A stretch of 64,000 nucleotides of DNA from Paraclostridium bifermentans (GCF_019916025.1 NZ_CP079737.1:1178001-1242000); one strand, 5' to 3'. Shown: positions 1 to 9,741, numbered from the stretch's first letter. Notes: generated from the sequence alone by a model not told the origin. Numbers and translations are program-made.

Positions 1-2
1 AT

Positions 3-653
3 TTATCAAATTATGACGAGGTTAAAGGTATATTTGATTTAGAAAATACTCAATATCTTATAAGATATTCATATCCAACTAGCTATTCAGGGCAAGAACA
101 TACTACGGTAACATTAAAAAATGCTAAAAAAGGGATTTGGAAGTTAAGGTTAGAAGGAGCTTATATATCTAGTGGGCTATATAATATATATTTACCGAAT
201 AGGGTTTTTTTAAATCCTGGAACTAAATTTAAAGAATCAAATCCAGCATATACTATAAATTATTTAGCTGTCAGAGATGATGTAATAACTATTGGAACGT
301 ATGATTCCACTAATAAAAGTATATGGCCAGCATCATCAAGAGGACCTAATATTACAGATACAATGAAGCCTGATGTAGTTGCTCCTGGAGTAAATATAAT
401 AGCTCCATACCCTAAAAATACATATGCTACTGTTACTGGAAGTTCGGCTGCTGGAGCGCATGCTTCTGGAGTGGTATCACTATTTTACCAGTATACTATA
501 GCTGAAGATTTTTACAGAAATAAAGGTTTTATGCAAAAAGTTAGAACTTATATGCAAGGTGGTGCAACTAGGCTTAAAAGTGTTGAATATCCAAATACTA
601 CGTCTGGATATGGTATTTTGGATTTTAGAGGTATGTTTGAGCAATTAAAGTAG
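3..653 (+). CDS. cspA: Csp-family subtilisin-like protease, CspA-like, 5' truncated by window edge
   Basis: The frame is open from the first bases of the window, so this is the C-terminal ~216 residues of a larger S8 protease. Visible parts are the end of the jellyroll insert (KGIWKLRLEG, YLPNR), the SSRGP motif, KPDVVAPGVNI, and the Ser-box TGSSAAGAHASG, where the catalytic Ser is codon 444-446. It aligns almost throughout with the complete CspA at 45556-47226 (shared ending FRG.F.QLK), so this is a second copy of the same subfamily. Csp proteases act in the spore to control SleC cortex hydrolase activation. The stop is followed 10 bases later by the cspC start, so the two are one operon. 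The catalytic Asp and His lie outside the window and cannot be judged. Confidence 0.85.
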   Translation, partial: LSNYDEVKGIFDLENTQYLIRYSYPTSYSGQEHTTVTLKNAKKGIWKLRLEGAYISSGLYNIYLPNRVFLNPGTKFKESNPAYTINYLAVRDDVITIGTYDSTNKSIWPASSRGPNITDTMKPDVVAPGVNIIAPYPKNTYATVTGSSAAGAHASGVVSLFYQYTIAEDFYRNKGFMQKVRTYMQGGATRLKSVEYPNTTSGYGILDFRGMFEQLK

Positions 654-663
654 GAGGGATTCT

Positions 664-2343
664 GTGATTGATGAAAAGTCTTTTTTTATACTTTATACTG
701 GCGATATAAAAAAATCATTTGAAGAAAATAATATAGATAAATATGTAATTTTAAATGATGAATTAGCAACTATATATGTTCCATTGGATTTTCAGGCAGA
801 AATTCTTGATACTATTAGAAATATAGAATGGTGGCAAAAATCACAACCAATGGCATCGCTAATAGAATTAAATAATAATTTAAGTAATGGAGAATCGGTA
901 CTTTCAGCAGTTGGAGGTGATTATGTAGAAAGTAATCCATATTTAAATGTTTCAGGAGAAAATATTTTGGTTGCAGTAATAGATTCTGGAGTAGACTACT
1001 TACACAAAGATCTAATAGACGATAATAATAGTAGTAAAATATTATACTTATGGGATCAAGAAAATAATAGCAAAAAACCTCCAGAAGGAATGATATTTGG
1101 GAGTGAATTCAATAGAGAAGAAATAAATAAAGCTATACAAAATCAAGATAACAGTTTGAGTAAGGATAATACGGGAACAGGTACTATGGCTTGTGGTATC
1201 ATAGCTGGTCAAGGTAATATAAACAGAGAGTATAGAGGAATTGCAAGAGGTGTAGATTTAATAGTTGTAAAATTAAGAGAATATAAAGATATATACTATA
1301 AAGGAAAAACAAGTTATGAAATGTCTGATTTTGTAGCGGCATTAACTTATGCTTTTAATATATCAATTAAAGAAAATAAGCCTTTAATAGTAAATTTTAC
1401 AGTAGGAACAATATCATCTATAAATATAGAAGCTGCTATAATTGAAAGTTATGGAATACTAGAGAAATCCGGCATTGTTTTGGTTAGTGGAGCTGGGAAT
1501 GAAGGAAATACAGATATACACTTTGCCGGAACATTAAAAGATGTAGATTCATATAGAGACGTATCAATACAAAATGGGAATAATACTAATTTAGATATAG
1601 TAATAAGAGGCAAGGGACCAGATAAGTTTTTTTTACAATTAATATCGCCATCAGGTGATATTAGCCAAATAATAAGGTATGCACCAGATGATAGAATTTA
1701 TAGAGGTAGATTTTATATAGAAAAAACATCTTATATTGTTTTAAATAAATTTCCTTGGTTAGAATCAGGAGATCAAAGAATTGAAATTAACTTAATGGAT
1801 ATAAAGCCTGGGATTTGGACCTTAAGGTTAAGCCCTGAATTTATTATTCATGGAGATTTTGATGTATATTTACCTAATAAAGCATTAATAGATAAAACCA
1901 CTAGATTTACAGATTCAAAGTCTAATGCAACTATAACTAAGTTAGGGCTTGCAAGCTCAGTTATAACTATTGGAACGTATAATGATAAAACTAATAGTTT
2001 GTGGATTGGATCATCAAAGGGAAATTTAAGTGGAAGTAGAGTTAGACCGGATATAATAGCACCAGGTGTTGATATAATATCAACATTTAACTACAATGAA
2101 TATAATACAGCTACTGGAACTGGAGTAAGTAGTTCAATTGTATGTGGATCATTAGCACTTATAATGCAATATTTAGAAGAAGAGAGCAGAGTACCTAAAC
2201 TATCTCTTTTTACAGAGCCTTTAAGAACTTATTTAATGATAGGCGCAACTAGACAAGAAATATACACATACCCAAATATTTCACAGGGTTATGGAATTTT
2301 TAATCTCAGAGATACTTTTAGACAAATTGCTAGGAATTTATAA
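664..2343 (+). CDS. cspC: CspC-like germination pseudoprotease (intact copy)
   Basis: A 559-residue S8-family protein starting at GTG 664 behind AGGAGG. It has a prodomain (about 1-90), a subtilase core with a jellyroll insert (about 300-440), and a C-terminal Ser-box. The Asp is kept (VIDSG, D107). The His box reads GTGTMACG, with Thr172 in place of His, and the Ser-box reads TGTGVSSS, with Gly487 in place of Ser. This Thr/Gly pair matches the known degenerate site of C. difficile CspC (T170/G485), a non-catalytic germinant-signal integrator. It should therefore act as a pseudoprotease in the spore. It follows a cspA-like gene and ends in a strong terminator. A second copy at 47245-48918 carries a nonsense codon, so this copy is probably the functional one. 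Confidence 0.92.
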   Translation: MIDEKSFFILYTGDIKKSFEENNIDKYVILNDELATIYVPLDFQAEILDTIRNIEWWQKSQPMASLIELNNNLSNGESVLSAVGGDYVESNPYLNVSGENILVAVIDSGVDYLHKDLIDDNNSSKILYLWDQENNSKKPPEGMIFGSEFNREEINKAIQNQDNSLSKDNTGTGTMACGIIAGQGNINREYRGIARGVDLIVVKLREYKDIYYKGKTSYEMSDFVAALTYAFNISIKENKPLIVNFTVGTISSINIEAAIIESYGILEKSGIVLVSGAGNEGNTDIHFAGTLKDVDSYRDVSIQNGNNTNLDIVIRGKGPDKFFLQLISPSGDISQIIRYAPDDRIYRGRFYIEKTSYIVLNKFPWLESGDQRIEINLMDIKPGIWTLRLSPEFIIHGDFDVYLPNKALIDKTTRFTDSKSNATITKLGLASSVITIGTYNDKTNSLWIGSSKGNLSGSRVRPDIIAPGVDIISTFNYNEYNTATGTGVSSSIVCGSLALIMQYLEEESRVPKLSLFTEPLRTYLMIGATRQEIYTYPNISQGYGIFNLRDTFRQIARNL

Positions 2344-2388
2344 AGAAAGGTGTATACGAGTAAACGTTCACCTTTCTTATTTTTATTG
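2343..2388 (+). terminator. Rho-independent terminator after cspC
   Basis: Stem AAGAAAGGTG (2343-2352) pairs with CACCTTTCTT (2369-2378) and is followed by ATTTTTATT. It ends the first csp operon. Confidence 0.85.
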
Positions 2389-2442
2389 TAATAAAAAAAT
2401 TTAGATAAACGTAAAAAAATGTGGAAAATGTTATCCTAGATG

Positions 2443-2451
2443 TGTTATAAT
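2443..2451 (+). promoter_or_regulatory. Extended -10 promoter element for the TSUP gene
   Basis: TGT directly followed by TATAAT (2446-2451) is a perfect extended -10. No good -35 box is visible. It sits 43 bases before the permease start. Confidence 0.6.
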
Positions 2452-2493
2452 CTGACAGGTCATAATAAATTTTTATAAAAAGGGAGAAAGAAG

Positions 2494-3384
2494 ATGTTAA
2501 ATGCAATTTTAGGATTACTAGCAGTTATAACAGCTGGGTTTTCAACAGTCTATGTAAAAGACTTTAAACAACATAGGGATAAAAGTAAAAATAAAATATT
2601 CAAGACAGGTATATTTATAGGATTTATAACTGACTTTTTAGATGCTATAGGGGTAGGATCTTTTGCAACAACTACAGGAATATTAAAGTTAAATAAACAT
2701 ATTAACATTCCAGATAAACTATTACCAGGGACTTTGAATGTTGCACATGCACTGCCTATGATAGTTCAAGCGTTTATGTCATTAAACTCAATAAGTGTGG
2801 ATTTAATAACTTTAGTGAGTATGATTATAGCAGCGGTAGCAGGATCTTGGATTGGAGCTGGAATTATATCTAAATTACCAGAAAAAAAGGTACAATTAAC
2901 TATGGGAGTAGCGTTAGTTGGAACTGCTATACTGATAATACTAGGACAAGTTGGATTAATGCCAGCTGGAGGAGATGCGATGAGTCTTAGTGGATCAAAA
3001 TTAGTTATAGGTATAGTAGGAAACTTTATTTTAGGAGCTCTTATGACAGCAGGTATAGGATTATATGCACCATGTATGGCAATGGTTGCATTACTTGGTA
3101 TGAACCCTAAGGCTGCATTTCCTATAATGATGGGAGCATGTGCATTTGTAGGACCAATAGCTAGCACAAAGTTTGTAAAAGAACAAGCGTATGAGAGAGA
3201 AATATCTATGGGTATAACTATAGGTGGAGTAGTTGGATCTATATTAGCATTGCTATTTGTTACAAACATGCCTGTATATTGGTTAAAATGGTTAGTAGTA
3301 GCTGTTGTAAGTTACACTGCTGTAACTATGTTTAAAGCAGGGCTTAGTAAAGATGAAACTTTAGAACTTGAACAAGTAAGTTAA
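2494..3384 (+). CDS. TSUP (TauE/SafE) family membrane permease
   Basis: A 296-residue polytopic protein with about eight hydrophobic segments in two halves, typical of the TauE/SafE (COG0730) family. That family moves sulfur-containing or organic anions such as sulfite, sulfoacetate or taurine products. The first half has the motif FITDFLDAIGVGSFATTTG and the second half the related GIGLYAPCMAMVALLGMNP, as expected from the family's internal duplication. The RBS is GGGAGAAAG, and it forms a single-gene unit with its own extended -10 promoter and terminator. The substrate cannot be told from sequence. A second, shorter TSUP protein lies at 23495-24244 on the other strand. Confidence 0.85.
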   Translation: MLNAILGLLAVITAGFSTVYVKDFKQHRDKSKNKIFKTGIFIGFITDFLDAIGVGSFATTTGILKLNKHINIPDKLLPGTLNVAHALPMIVQAFMSLNSISVDLITLVSMIIAAVAGSWIGAGIISKLPEKKVQLTMGVALVGTAILIILGQVGLMPAGGDAMSLSGSKLVIGIVGNFILGALMTAGIGLYAPCMAMVALLGMNPKAAFPIMMGACAFVGPIASTKFVKEQAYEREISMGITIGGVVGSILALLFVTNMPVYWLKWLVVAVVSYTAVTMFKAGLSKDETLELEQVS

Positions 3385-3400
3385 TATAAATTTAAATTTT

Positions 3401-3443
3401 AAAAGCATAAAACTTAAGGAACTTAAGTTTTATGCTTTTTTTA
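3401..3443 (+). terminator. Strong terminator after the TSUP gene
   Basis: A 17-bp perfect stem (3402-3418 with 3422-3438, AAAGCATAAAACTTAAG on the left arm), a three-base loop and a T-run. Confidence 0.9.
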
Positions 3444-3538
3444 ATTTAAAAAATTAAAATAGTGGGTATAAGTTATATATATTAATAATATGAGCAGAAT
3501 AATTAACAACAAACTTTAAGCAAGAAAGAGGAAAAGCT

Positions 3539-3739
3539 ATGAAAAGAGAAGACAAAGAACGTGTACCATTTGAAGGTAATTTATATGAAAATTTATTTAT
3601 ACCTAAAAAAACTCCATATGAAGATTTATTCACAGGTGGAGTAATCGAGGAATTATCAGATGATACTCCATATTCATTTGTACATCCAAATAGTGATGAA
3701 GTAAAAGAATTATTACAAAAAAACAGGGGCGAAAAATAG
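3539..3739 (+). CDS. Small hypothetical protein
   Basis: A 66-residue acidic/hydrophilic protein with RBS GAAAGAGG before the ATG. No signal peptide, membrane segment or cysteine. Notable repeated pattern: ENLFIPKKTPYEDLF, then DDTPYSF. It is flanked by terminators on both sides and so is independently expressed. I do not recognise the family. Coding status is supported by RBS, codon usage like its neighbours and the terminator just after it. Confidence 0.65.
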   Translation: MKREDKERVPFEGNLYENLFIPKKTPYEDLFTGGVIEELSDDTPYSFVHPNSDEVKELLQKNRGEK

Positions 3740-3797
3740 ATTAGAAATTTATAAAATAGACAAAATTAAAAACAGGGAATAGATAATTTATTTAAAG

Positions 3798-3830
3798 AGG
3801 CAGACTGTTGTGTAATAGTCTGTCTTTTAT
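3798..3830 (+). terminator. Terminator after small ORF
   Basis: Stem AGGCAGACT (3798-3806) with AGTCTGTCTT (3817-3826, one G-T pair), followed by TTAT. Confidence 0.75.
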
Positions 3831-3846
3831 TGTCGAAATGATAGAC

Positions 3847-3873
3847 CACACTGTAAAAACATGTTATAGTGTG
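3847..3873 (+). promoter_or_regulatory. Promoter with inverted repeat before histidine kinase
   Basis: TGT-TATAGT (extended -10, 3862-3870) lies inside an inverted repeat whose arms are CACACT (3847-3852) and AGTGTG (3868-3873). The repeat overlaps the -10 element, so it could be an operator. This is inferred from symmetry only. Confidence 0.45.
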
Positions 3874-3900
3874 TATTGATAAAATTTAGGGGAGAGAAAT

Positions 3901-5928
3901 ATGTTAGGAATTAGTAAAAGTAAAAAATTTGAGGCTAGCAATAAATTAGCAACAATATTAACAATAGGGATATCAGCTTTTTTAGTTGTATTTTATATAT
4001 TAAGTTTAATATACATATTCAAATATAATTTAATTTTAATGATAAAACCAGAAGATTTTATAAGAATTTTTAATATAGTCTTAGCTTTTTTAGCCACAGT
4101 AAGTTGTATACTATGTTACAATAGTACAAAAAAAGAAGAATTATTTATAGTTTCTCTAATGTATATGATATTTGTAATAGATATAACGTTAGGGGTGTTT
4201 GACAATTTAACTTTAAAAAATACTATTATAAGTATGAAGGGGTATATAGCTATATCTACTTCATTAATGAGAATATCTATAATTTTAATAGCAACATTAC
4301 CTTTAAAAAAGGTAAGAACATTTATTATAGAAAATAAGATTTATTCTATATTAATAGTTGTTTTAAGTGCAACTATATTTGGATATTTAGAAAGTAAAAG
4401 TATTATATTTCCAATAAGGAAAGAAACAGATTTTTTTATTTTTTACAATATTATGCTAATTTTTGTTTATAGTATAACTAGTACTATTTTATTCAAAAAG
4501 AGTATAAAAGAAAGAGATTACACATACTCCGTTATTGGAGCTAGTATAATGATGTTTTTAGTTAAGGCATTTTATGCTATAGTGGGAGCAAGAATACCTA
4601 TAATAGAAATTAAATTCATATCAATATCAATAACATATATGTCATTTATAATACTTATAGTAGGCTTGTTTTTAGAAACAACTATAAGTATAAAGAAAAA
4701 GAAAGAATTAGAGGAAGAGAAAAAAATATTTTATAATCTTGTAGAAGAAAATAAAGCAAGTTGCATATACATAAGTGATATGTGTGGCAAAGTGATTTAT
4801 TCTAATAAAAAAACAAAAGACTATTTCTTTGGAAATGATGATTATAAAAACGCTGCACTAACCGAAAGAATTGAACTTGCTATGGCTACTATAGATAAAG
4901 ATGTTATGAAAACTATAGAAGATAGTGTTAAACAAAATGGATGTTGGAATGGAAAAATTGAAATAAATGATGGTAAAAATATTATTGATTGTGGGATTCA
5001 AAAAATTATAGATTCAAGTTTAAAAGGTATTGATGAACATGGAGAAACTGCTAAATTAGTAGTTACATTTAATGATATAACAGAAGAACATAGAATGGAA
5101 AAATACATATCAGAATATGAAAAAATCAAAGATCATGAGAAGTTAAAAAATGAATTTTTTGCTAATATAAGTCATGAATTAAGAACTCCTTTAAATATAT
5201 TTTATTCAACCACTCAATTGTTAGATGCAAAATCATACAATGAAGACGTTGATTTTAGACAAGTGTATTCTACATATAGACAAAGTTTAAAAACTAATTG
5301 CCAAAGAATGTTAAGACTTATAAACAATATGGTTGATATAACCAAAATTGACGTTGGATATACAAAGCCAAATATGAAAAACTGTGATATAGTAAGGTTG
5401 ATTGAAGAGATAACTATGTCAGTTGTAATATATGCAAAACAAAAGGGTATAAATATAATATTTGATACAGATGAAGAAGAAAATATTATAAAATGTGATC
5501 CAGAAATGATAGAAAGAGCAATTTTGAATTTAGTATCTAATGCTATAAAATTTACAAAGCCAGATGGCAATATATTTGTAAATATACATATAAATAAGGA
5601 ATGGGTTCAAATAATTGTAAAAGATGATGGTGTTGGGATACCTATACATATGCAAGATTTAATATTTGAAAGATTCGTACAAGCAGACAAATCATTGACT
5701 AGAATGAATGAAGGAAGCGGAATTGGGTTAAGTATTGTAAAAGCTATGGTTGAGTTAAACGAAGGCGAAATATACTTAGAGAGTGATGGAGAAAACGGAG
5801 CAGAATTTGAGATTTTATTACCTAATAAAAAGTTATTAGGCGATATTATTGAAGATGAGACCAAAGATTATAAAGTAGACGTTCAAAAGATTGAATTAGA
5901 ACTTTCTGATATATATGAGTTATACTAA
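3901..5928 (+). CDS. Membrane sensor histidine kinase (8 TM, PAS, HisKA, HATPase)
   Basis: A 675-residue kinase with RBS GGGGAGAG. Eight hydrophobic segments fill residues ~15-260 (MASE3-like topology), followed by a short coiled stretch (KKKKELEEEKK) and a PAS-like domain around 280-410. The HisKA domain carries SHELRTPLN (phospho-acceptor His425). The ATPase has the N box NLVSNAIKF, the G1 box DDGVGIP, the F box FERFVQAD and the G2 box GSGIGLSIV. A ~25-residue acidic tail follows. No response regulator gene is adjacent, so it is an orphan kinase; the next gene is another kinase. The membrane sensor suggests a lipid-soluble or membrane signal, which is not determined here. Confidence 0.93.
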   Translation: MLGISKSKKFEASNKLATILTIGISAFLVVFYILSLIYIFKYNLILMIKPEDFIRIFNIVLAFLATVSCILCYNSTKKEELFIVSLMYMIFVIDITLGVFDNLTLKNTIISMKGYIAISTSLMRISIILIATLPLKKVRTFIIENKIYSILIVVLSATIFGYLESKSIIFPIRKETDFFIFYNIMLIFVYSITSTILFKKSIKERDYTYSVIGASIMMFLVKAFYAIVGARIPIIEIKFISISITYMSFIILIVGLFLETTISIKKKKELEEEKKIFYNLVEENKASCIYISDMCGKVIYSNKKTKDYFFGNDDYKNAALTERIELAMATIDKDVMKTIEDSVKQNGCWNGKIEINDGKNIIDCGIQKIIDSSLKGIDEHGETAKLVVTFNDITEEHRMEKYISEYEKIKDHEKLKNEFFANISHELRTPLNIFYSTTQLLDAKSYNEDVDFRQVYSTYRQSLKTNCQRMLRLINNMVDITKIDVGYTKPNMKNCDIVRLIEEITMSVVIYAKQKGINIIFDTDEEENIIKCDPEMIERAILNLVSNAIKFTKPDGNIFVNIHINKEWVQIIVKDDGVGIPIHMQDLIFERFVQADKSLTRMNEGSGIGLSIVKAMVELNEGEIYLESDGENGAEFEILLPNKKLLGDIIEDETKDYKVDVQKIELELSDIYELY

Positions 5929-5942
5929 AAATTTGGCAAATA

Positions 5943-5971
5943 TTGTTAAAATAAGGGGATTAGTATATAAT
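5943..5971 (+). promoter_or_regulatory. Promoter for the Reg_prop kinase
   Basis: -35 TTGTTA (5943-5948), 17-base spacer, -10 TATAAT (5966-5971). It gives the second kinase its own transcription start. Confidence 0.7.
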
Positions 5972-6012
5972 ATAAAATATAAATTCTATTAATAGCTTTG
6001 AAAGGAAAGTAT

Positions 6013-9000
6013 ATGGGGAAAATTAGTTTATTTAATAAATTTAATATATTTGTATTACTTAATATATTACTATTTGCATATTCAACATTAGATATATATT
6101 CAAATAGTAATAATATAACATTTAATGATTTTAATATAGATCAAGGCATAAGCCAAACAACCATAGAATCTATTTTTCAGGATAGTAAAGGATATGTATG
6201 GCTAGGTACAAATGATGGATTAAATAAATTTAATGGATATGATTTTAAAGTTTATAATTATGAAGAAGATGAAAATAGTATTAGCAATAACTTTATAACT
6301 GATATAAAGGAAGATAAAGATGAAAATATATGGATAGCGACTATAGATGGAGTAAATAAATTAGATCAAAAAAGCGGCAAGTTTACAAATTATTTAAAGG
6401 AAAATAATTTGATTTCAAGTGAGAATGCAACGGATATACTAATTACAAAAGATAATAAAATATTAGTTACAACAGATGATGGACTAAATATATACAATTC
6501 TAAAAAAGACAGATTTGATAGGATTTTATCTAAAAAAAATGATTTAGCAAGTCAGTTTATATATTGTATTGATGAAGATAAAGAAGGCAATTTATGGCTG
6601 GGAACAAAATTAGGTGTTAGCAAAGTATCTAAAGATTTTAAGCATATTAAGAATTTTACTATAGACAAGTCAGATATGAGTAAAAATGAGATTTACAATG
6701 TTTTTTGCGATGATGAAGATGGATATATATGGGTTGGAAGTGCTAACTCGGGATTATATAAGATAAATACTAAAACAAACCAAATAACTAGTTATAAATG
6801 TGATCCTTTTGACGAAAATTCAATTCCCTGCTACTCAATTGGAGCAATAAAAAAAGATAGCAAAGGTAATTTGTGGATTGGGACGTCTAAGGGTCTTGCC
6901 CTTTATAATAAGGAAAAAAATAACTTTGATATATACACGCATAAAATATATGATAAGAATAGTTTAGTTAATAATGATGTTAAAAGTTTAATGGAAGATA
7001 GCAATGGGCTTATATGGGTTGGAACATATTCGGGATTAAGTGTATTTGATGCCGAAAGTAAAATTAAGCATTATAAGGCTGGTCAAGATAAAGATTATTT
7101 ATTAAGTGAAAATATAGTCCATGGCATATATGAAGATAATGATGGAGATTTATGGGTGGGTACAAATTCAAAGGGAGTAAATATAATAGATAGAAAAAAG
7201 AACAAATCTGTATATTTAAATACCAAAACAGAAAAAAGATTTATAAATGATTCGGTAAATGATATAACTGGAAAAGGAAATCAAATATATATAGCTACTG
7301 ACGGAGGTCTTATAGAAGTAAATAAATCTAACAATGAGATAAGTCATTATGGAGTAGCAGATGGATTAGTTAATGATAGAGTAAAAGATATTTTACTAGA
7401 TAGTAAAGGCTATTTATGGATGGGTACTGCAGATGGAGTTAGTATATTAGATACTAAGACAAAAAAGTTTATAGATATAAATAAGTACATAAATAAAGGG
7501 CAAGAGAGAAATAAGTATGTAAGATATGTATTTGAAGATAGTGAAGGTAATTACTATTTAGGATTTTTAAGAGATGAAGGATTGTGTAAAATAGATCCTA
7601 AAAATAAAACTATAAAGTTTTATAAAAACAACAAGCAAGATAAATATAGTTTAAGTAATAACTATGTAAGATATATAAATGAAGATAGTCATGGCAATAT
7701 TTGGGTAGGGACTAGTTATGGGTTAAACAAACTTGATAAAGAAACTGAAAGATTTGAAAGATATACTACTAAAGATGGTATAGCCAATAATACTATTTAT
7801 GGTGTTTTAGTAGATGATGAAAATGATATATGGATAAGCACTAATAAAGGATTATCAAAAATTAACAGCTTGAATAATAAAGTACAAAATTTTAGTGTTA
7901 CAGACGGGCTTCAAGGAAATGAATTTAATGGGAATGCAGCTTACAAAAGTAAAAGTGGAGAACTTTTCTTTGGAGGTGTAAATGGATTGAATTCATTTTA
8001 TCCAGAAAAAATTATAAAATCAGATAAAAAGCCTAAAATATTATTTGATACGTTTATTGTAAACAATAAGGAATATAACAATATAAATGAAATGAAATTT
8101 AGCGAGAGTACAGACACTATAACTATTAAGTTTTTTACTCCAGATTACTCAAATTATAAAAATACAACATATGAATATAACTTAGATGGAAGTAGTGGAA
8201 ATGCAGTTAGAACAAAAGATAATTATGTAACTTATAATGATTTACCTCCAGGTAAATATAGATTTAGAGTTAAAGCTATTGATACAAGTGGAAATGTAAG
8301 TGATGAAAATTATGTAACATTTACTATAAAACCTCCAATATGGTTAAGTTGGTATGCAGTAATTATATATATATTAATAGGACTTGGACTTATAGCTAAT
8401 CACAAGCGCAAGATGAAAAAATTAGATAAATTAGTTCAAAAGAAAACTTTAAGATTAAGAGAAGAAATGGAGAAAAATAATGTTTTATTAAAAAGAAACA
8501 TAAAACTAGAACAAAATAAGAATAGCTATTTTGTTAACTTATCTCATGAGCTTAGAACGCCTCTTAATGTAATAAGCAGTACTAATCAATTGATTTTAGG
8601 ATTACTGAAAAAAGATGGACATATAAAAGAAGAAAATTTAAGTCATCATATAGATGTGTCTCAAAGAAACTGTAAAAGACTTTTAAATTTAATCAATAAT
8701 ATAGTAGATAGTGCTAAGTTGCAAAATGATATGTACATAGTAACATTAGAAGAAACAGATATAGTCTACCTAGTTGAAGAAACAGCATTGACTTTAAAAG
8801 ATTATGTAAGAACTAAGGGGATTGAGCTAATTATTGACCCTGAAATAGAAGAAAAACTTATAAGATGTGATAAATATGAAATTGAAAGATGTGTTGTTAA
8901 CTTAGTAGGAAATGCAGCTAAGTTTACACCAGAAGGTGGAAGTATAACTATAACTATAAAAGATTTAGAAGAAAAAGTTATGATAAGTGTTTTAGATACA

Positions 9001-9237
9001 GGTGTAGGAATAGAGGAAAAATATCATAAGCTTATATTTGATAGATTTAACCAAGTTGTAGAGGAAAATAATAAGGTAAAGCGTGGAAGTGGATTAGGAC
9101 TTACTATAACTAGTCAAATAGTTAAGTTACATAAAGGCGAAATATATGTTGAAAGTAAAATTGGTAAAGGTAGTAATTTTGTTATAATACTTCCTGTAAA
9201 TCCTAATGAATACAATTATAAAAGTAAAAATATATAA
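6013..9237 (+). CDS. Two-component sensor kinase with 14-blade Reg_prop (double beta-propeller) sensor
   Basis: A 1074-residue protein. I chose ATG 6013 because AAAGGAAAG lies just before it; an upstream in-frame TTG at 5998 lacks an RBS. An N-terminal membrane or signal segment (residues ~9-27) is followed by 14 Reg_prop repeats with the pattern LWIGTxxGL, enough for two seven-blade propellers. Then come a Y_Y_Y domain (YEYNLDGSS to YRFRVKA), one TM segment (WYAVIIYILIGLGLIA), a coiled linker, HisKA with SHELRTPLN (His845), and an ATPase with NLVGNAAKF, DTGVGIEE and GSGLGLTI. This layout resembles Bacteroidetes hybrid systems but lacks the receiver and HTH parts. No cognate response regulator is nearby. 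Ligand unknown; an extracellular polymer fragment would be typical of the family. Confidence 0.93.
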   Translation: MGKISLFNKFNIFVLLNILLFAYSTLDIYSNSNNITFNDFNIDQGISQTTIESIFQDSKGYVWLGTNDGLNKFNGYDFKVYNYEEDENSISNNFITDIKEDKDENIWIATIDGVNKLDQKSGKFTNYLKENNLISSENATDILITKDNKILVTTDDGLNIYNSKKDRFDRILSKKNDLASQFIYCIDEDKEGNLWLGTKLGVSKVSKDFKHIKNFTIDKSDMSKNEIYNVFCDDEDGYIWVGSANSGLYKINTKTNQITSYKCDPFDENSIPCYSIGAIKKDSKGNLWIGTSKGLALYNKEKNNFDIYTHKIYDKNSLVNNDVKSLMEDSNGLIWVGTYSGLSVFDAESKIKHYKAGQDKDYLLSENIVHGIYEDNDGDLWVGTNSKGVNIIDRKKNKSVYLNTKTEKRFINDSVNDITGKGNQIYIATDGGLIEVNKSNNEISHYGVADGLVNDRVKDILLDSKGYLWMGTADGVSILDTKTKKFIDINKYINKGQERNKYVRYVFEDSEGNYYLGFLRDEGLCKIDPKNKTIKFYKNNKQDKYSLSNNYVRYINEDSHGNIWVGTSYGLNKLDKETERFERYTTKDGIANNTIYGVLVDDENDIWISTNKGLSKINSLNNKVQNFSVTDGLQGNEFNGNAAYKSKSGELFFGGVNGLNSFYPEKIIKSDKKPKILFDTFIVNNKEYNNINEMKFSESTDTITIKFFTPDYSNYKNTTYEYNLDGSSGNAVRTKDNYVTYNDLPPGKYRFRVKAIDTSGNVSDENYVTFTIKPPIWLSWYAVIIYILIGLGLIANHKRKMKKLDKLVQKKTLRLREEMEKNNVLLKRNIKLEQNKNSYFVNLSHELRTPLNVISSTNQLILGLLKKDGHIKEENLSHHIDVSQRNCKRLLNLINNIVDSAKLQNDMYIVTLEETDIVYLVEETALTLKDYVRTKGIELIIDPEIEEKLIRCDKYEIERCVVNLVGNAAKFTPEGGSITITIKDLEEKVMISVLDTGVGIEEKYHKLIFDRFNQVVEENNKVKRGSGLGLTITSQIVKLHKGEIYVESKIGKGSNFVIILPVNPNEYNYKSKNI

Positions 9238-9243
9238 ATTCTT

Positions 9244-9282
9244 AAAATGGTGAATACAAAAAAGTATTCACCATTTTTGTTA
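9244..9282 (+). terminator. Terminator after Reg_prop kinase
   Basis: 14-bp stem (AAAATGGTGAATAC at 9244-9257 with its complement at 9264-9277), then TTTTTG. Confidence 0.9.
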
Positions 9283-9298
9283 AAAAAAGTAAAAAATA

Positions 9299-9327
9299 TT
9301 TACAAGTTAATGAAATTATGATATATT
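9299..9327 (+). promoter_or_regulatory. Promoter of tRNA-Ser
   Basis: -35 TTTACA (9299-9304), 17-base spacer, -10 TATATT (9322-9327), 23 bases before the tRNA. Confidence 0.65.
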
Positions 9328-9350
9328 ATTTACATAAGTTAATGAAATAC

Positions 9351-9440
<90 letters not shown>

Positions 9441-9446
9441 TTTTAA

Positions 9447-9478
9447 AAGTACCTGATATTGAAGGTGCTTTTTTTGTA
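9447..9478 (+). terminator. Terminator after tRNA-Ser
   Basis: Stem AGTACC with GGTGCT around a ten-base loop, followed by seven T. Confidence 0.7.
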
Positions 9479-9560
9479 TTTATAAAACTATATATTTGAA
9501 TATTCTTTATTATAAAACATAAAATAATTAAAATTAAGAATGTAAGAGAGGTATATAGAT

Positions 9561-9737
9561 ATGAGAAAAAAAGAGAATAATGACACTAAGAAAAATATAA
9601 AAGAAGTAACAATGTACGAAAGTATGAATTTTAATGATATAGATAGTTTAAGTGGAGATATGGACAATACTCTTACAAATTTATTTTTATCTTTAAATTC
9701 GGATAACATTAAAAAGAAAACTAAAAAACATAAATAA
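9561..9737 (+). CDS. Small hypothetical protein, lysine/asparagine-rich
   Basis: A 58-residue frame from ATG 9561 to TAA 9737, with GAGAGG nine bases upstream and a perfect terminator directly after. Charged ends (MRKKENN and KKKTKKHK) flank a more hydrophobic middle (DNTLTNLFLSLNS). I know no family for it. The RBS, terminator and isolated position support a real gene; protein-level evidence is lacking. Confidence 0.5.
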   Translation: MRKKENNDTKKNIKEVTMYESMNFNDIDSLSGDMDNTLTNLFLSLNSDNIKKKTKKHK

Positions 9738-9741
9738 AAAT

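Noticed and set aside
2766-3269. Minus-strand 167-codon open frame inside the TSUP gene
   Set aside because: Mirror of a membrane protein gene with strong codon and motif support on the plus strand; no RBS.
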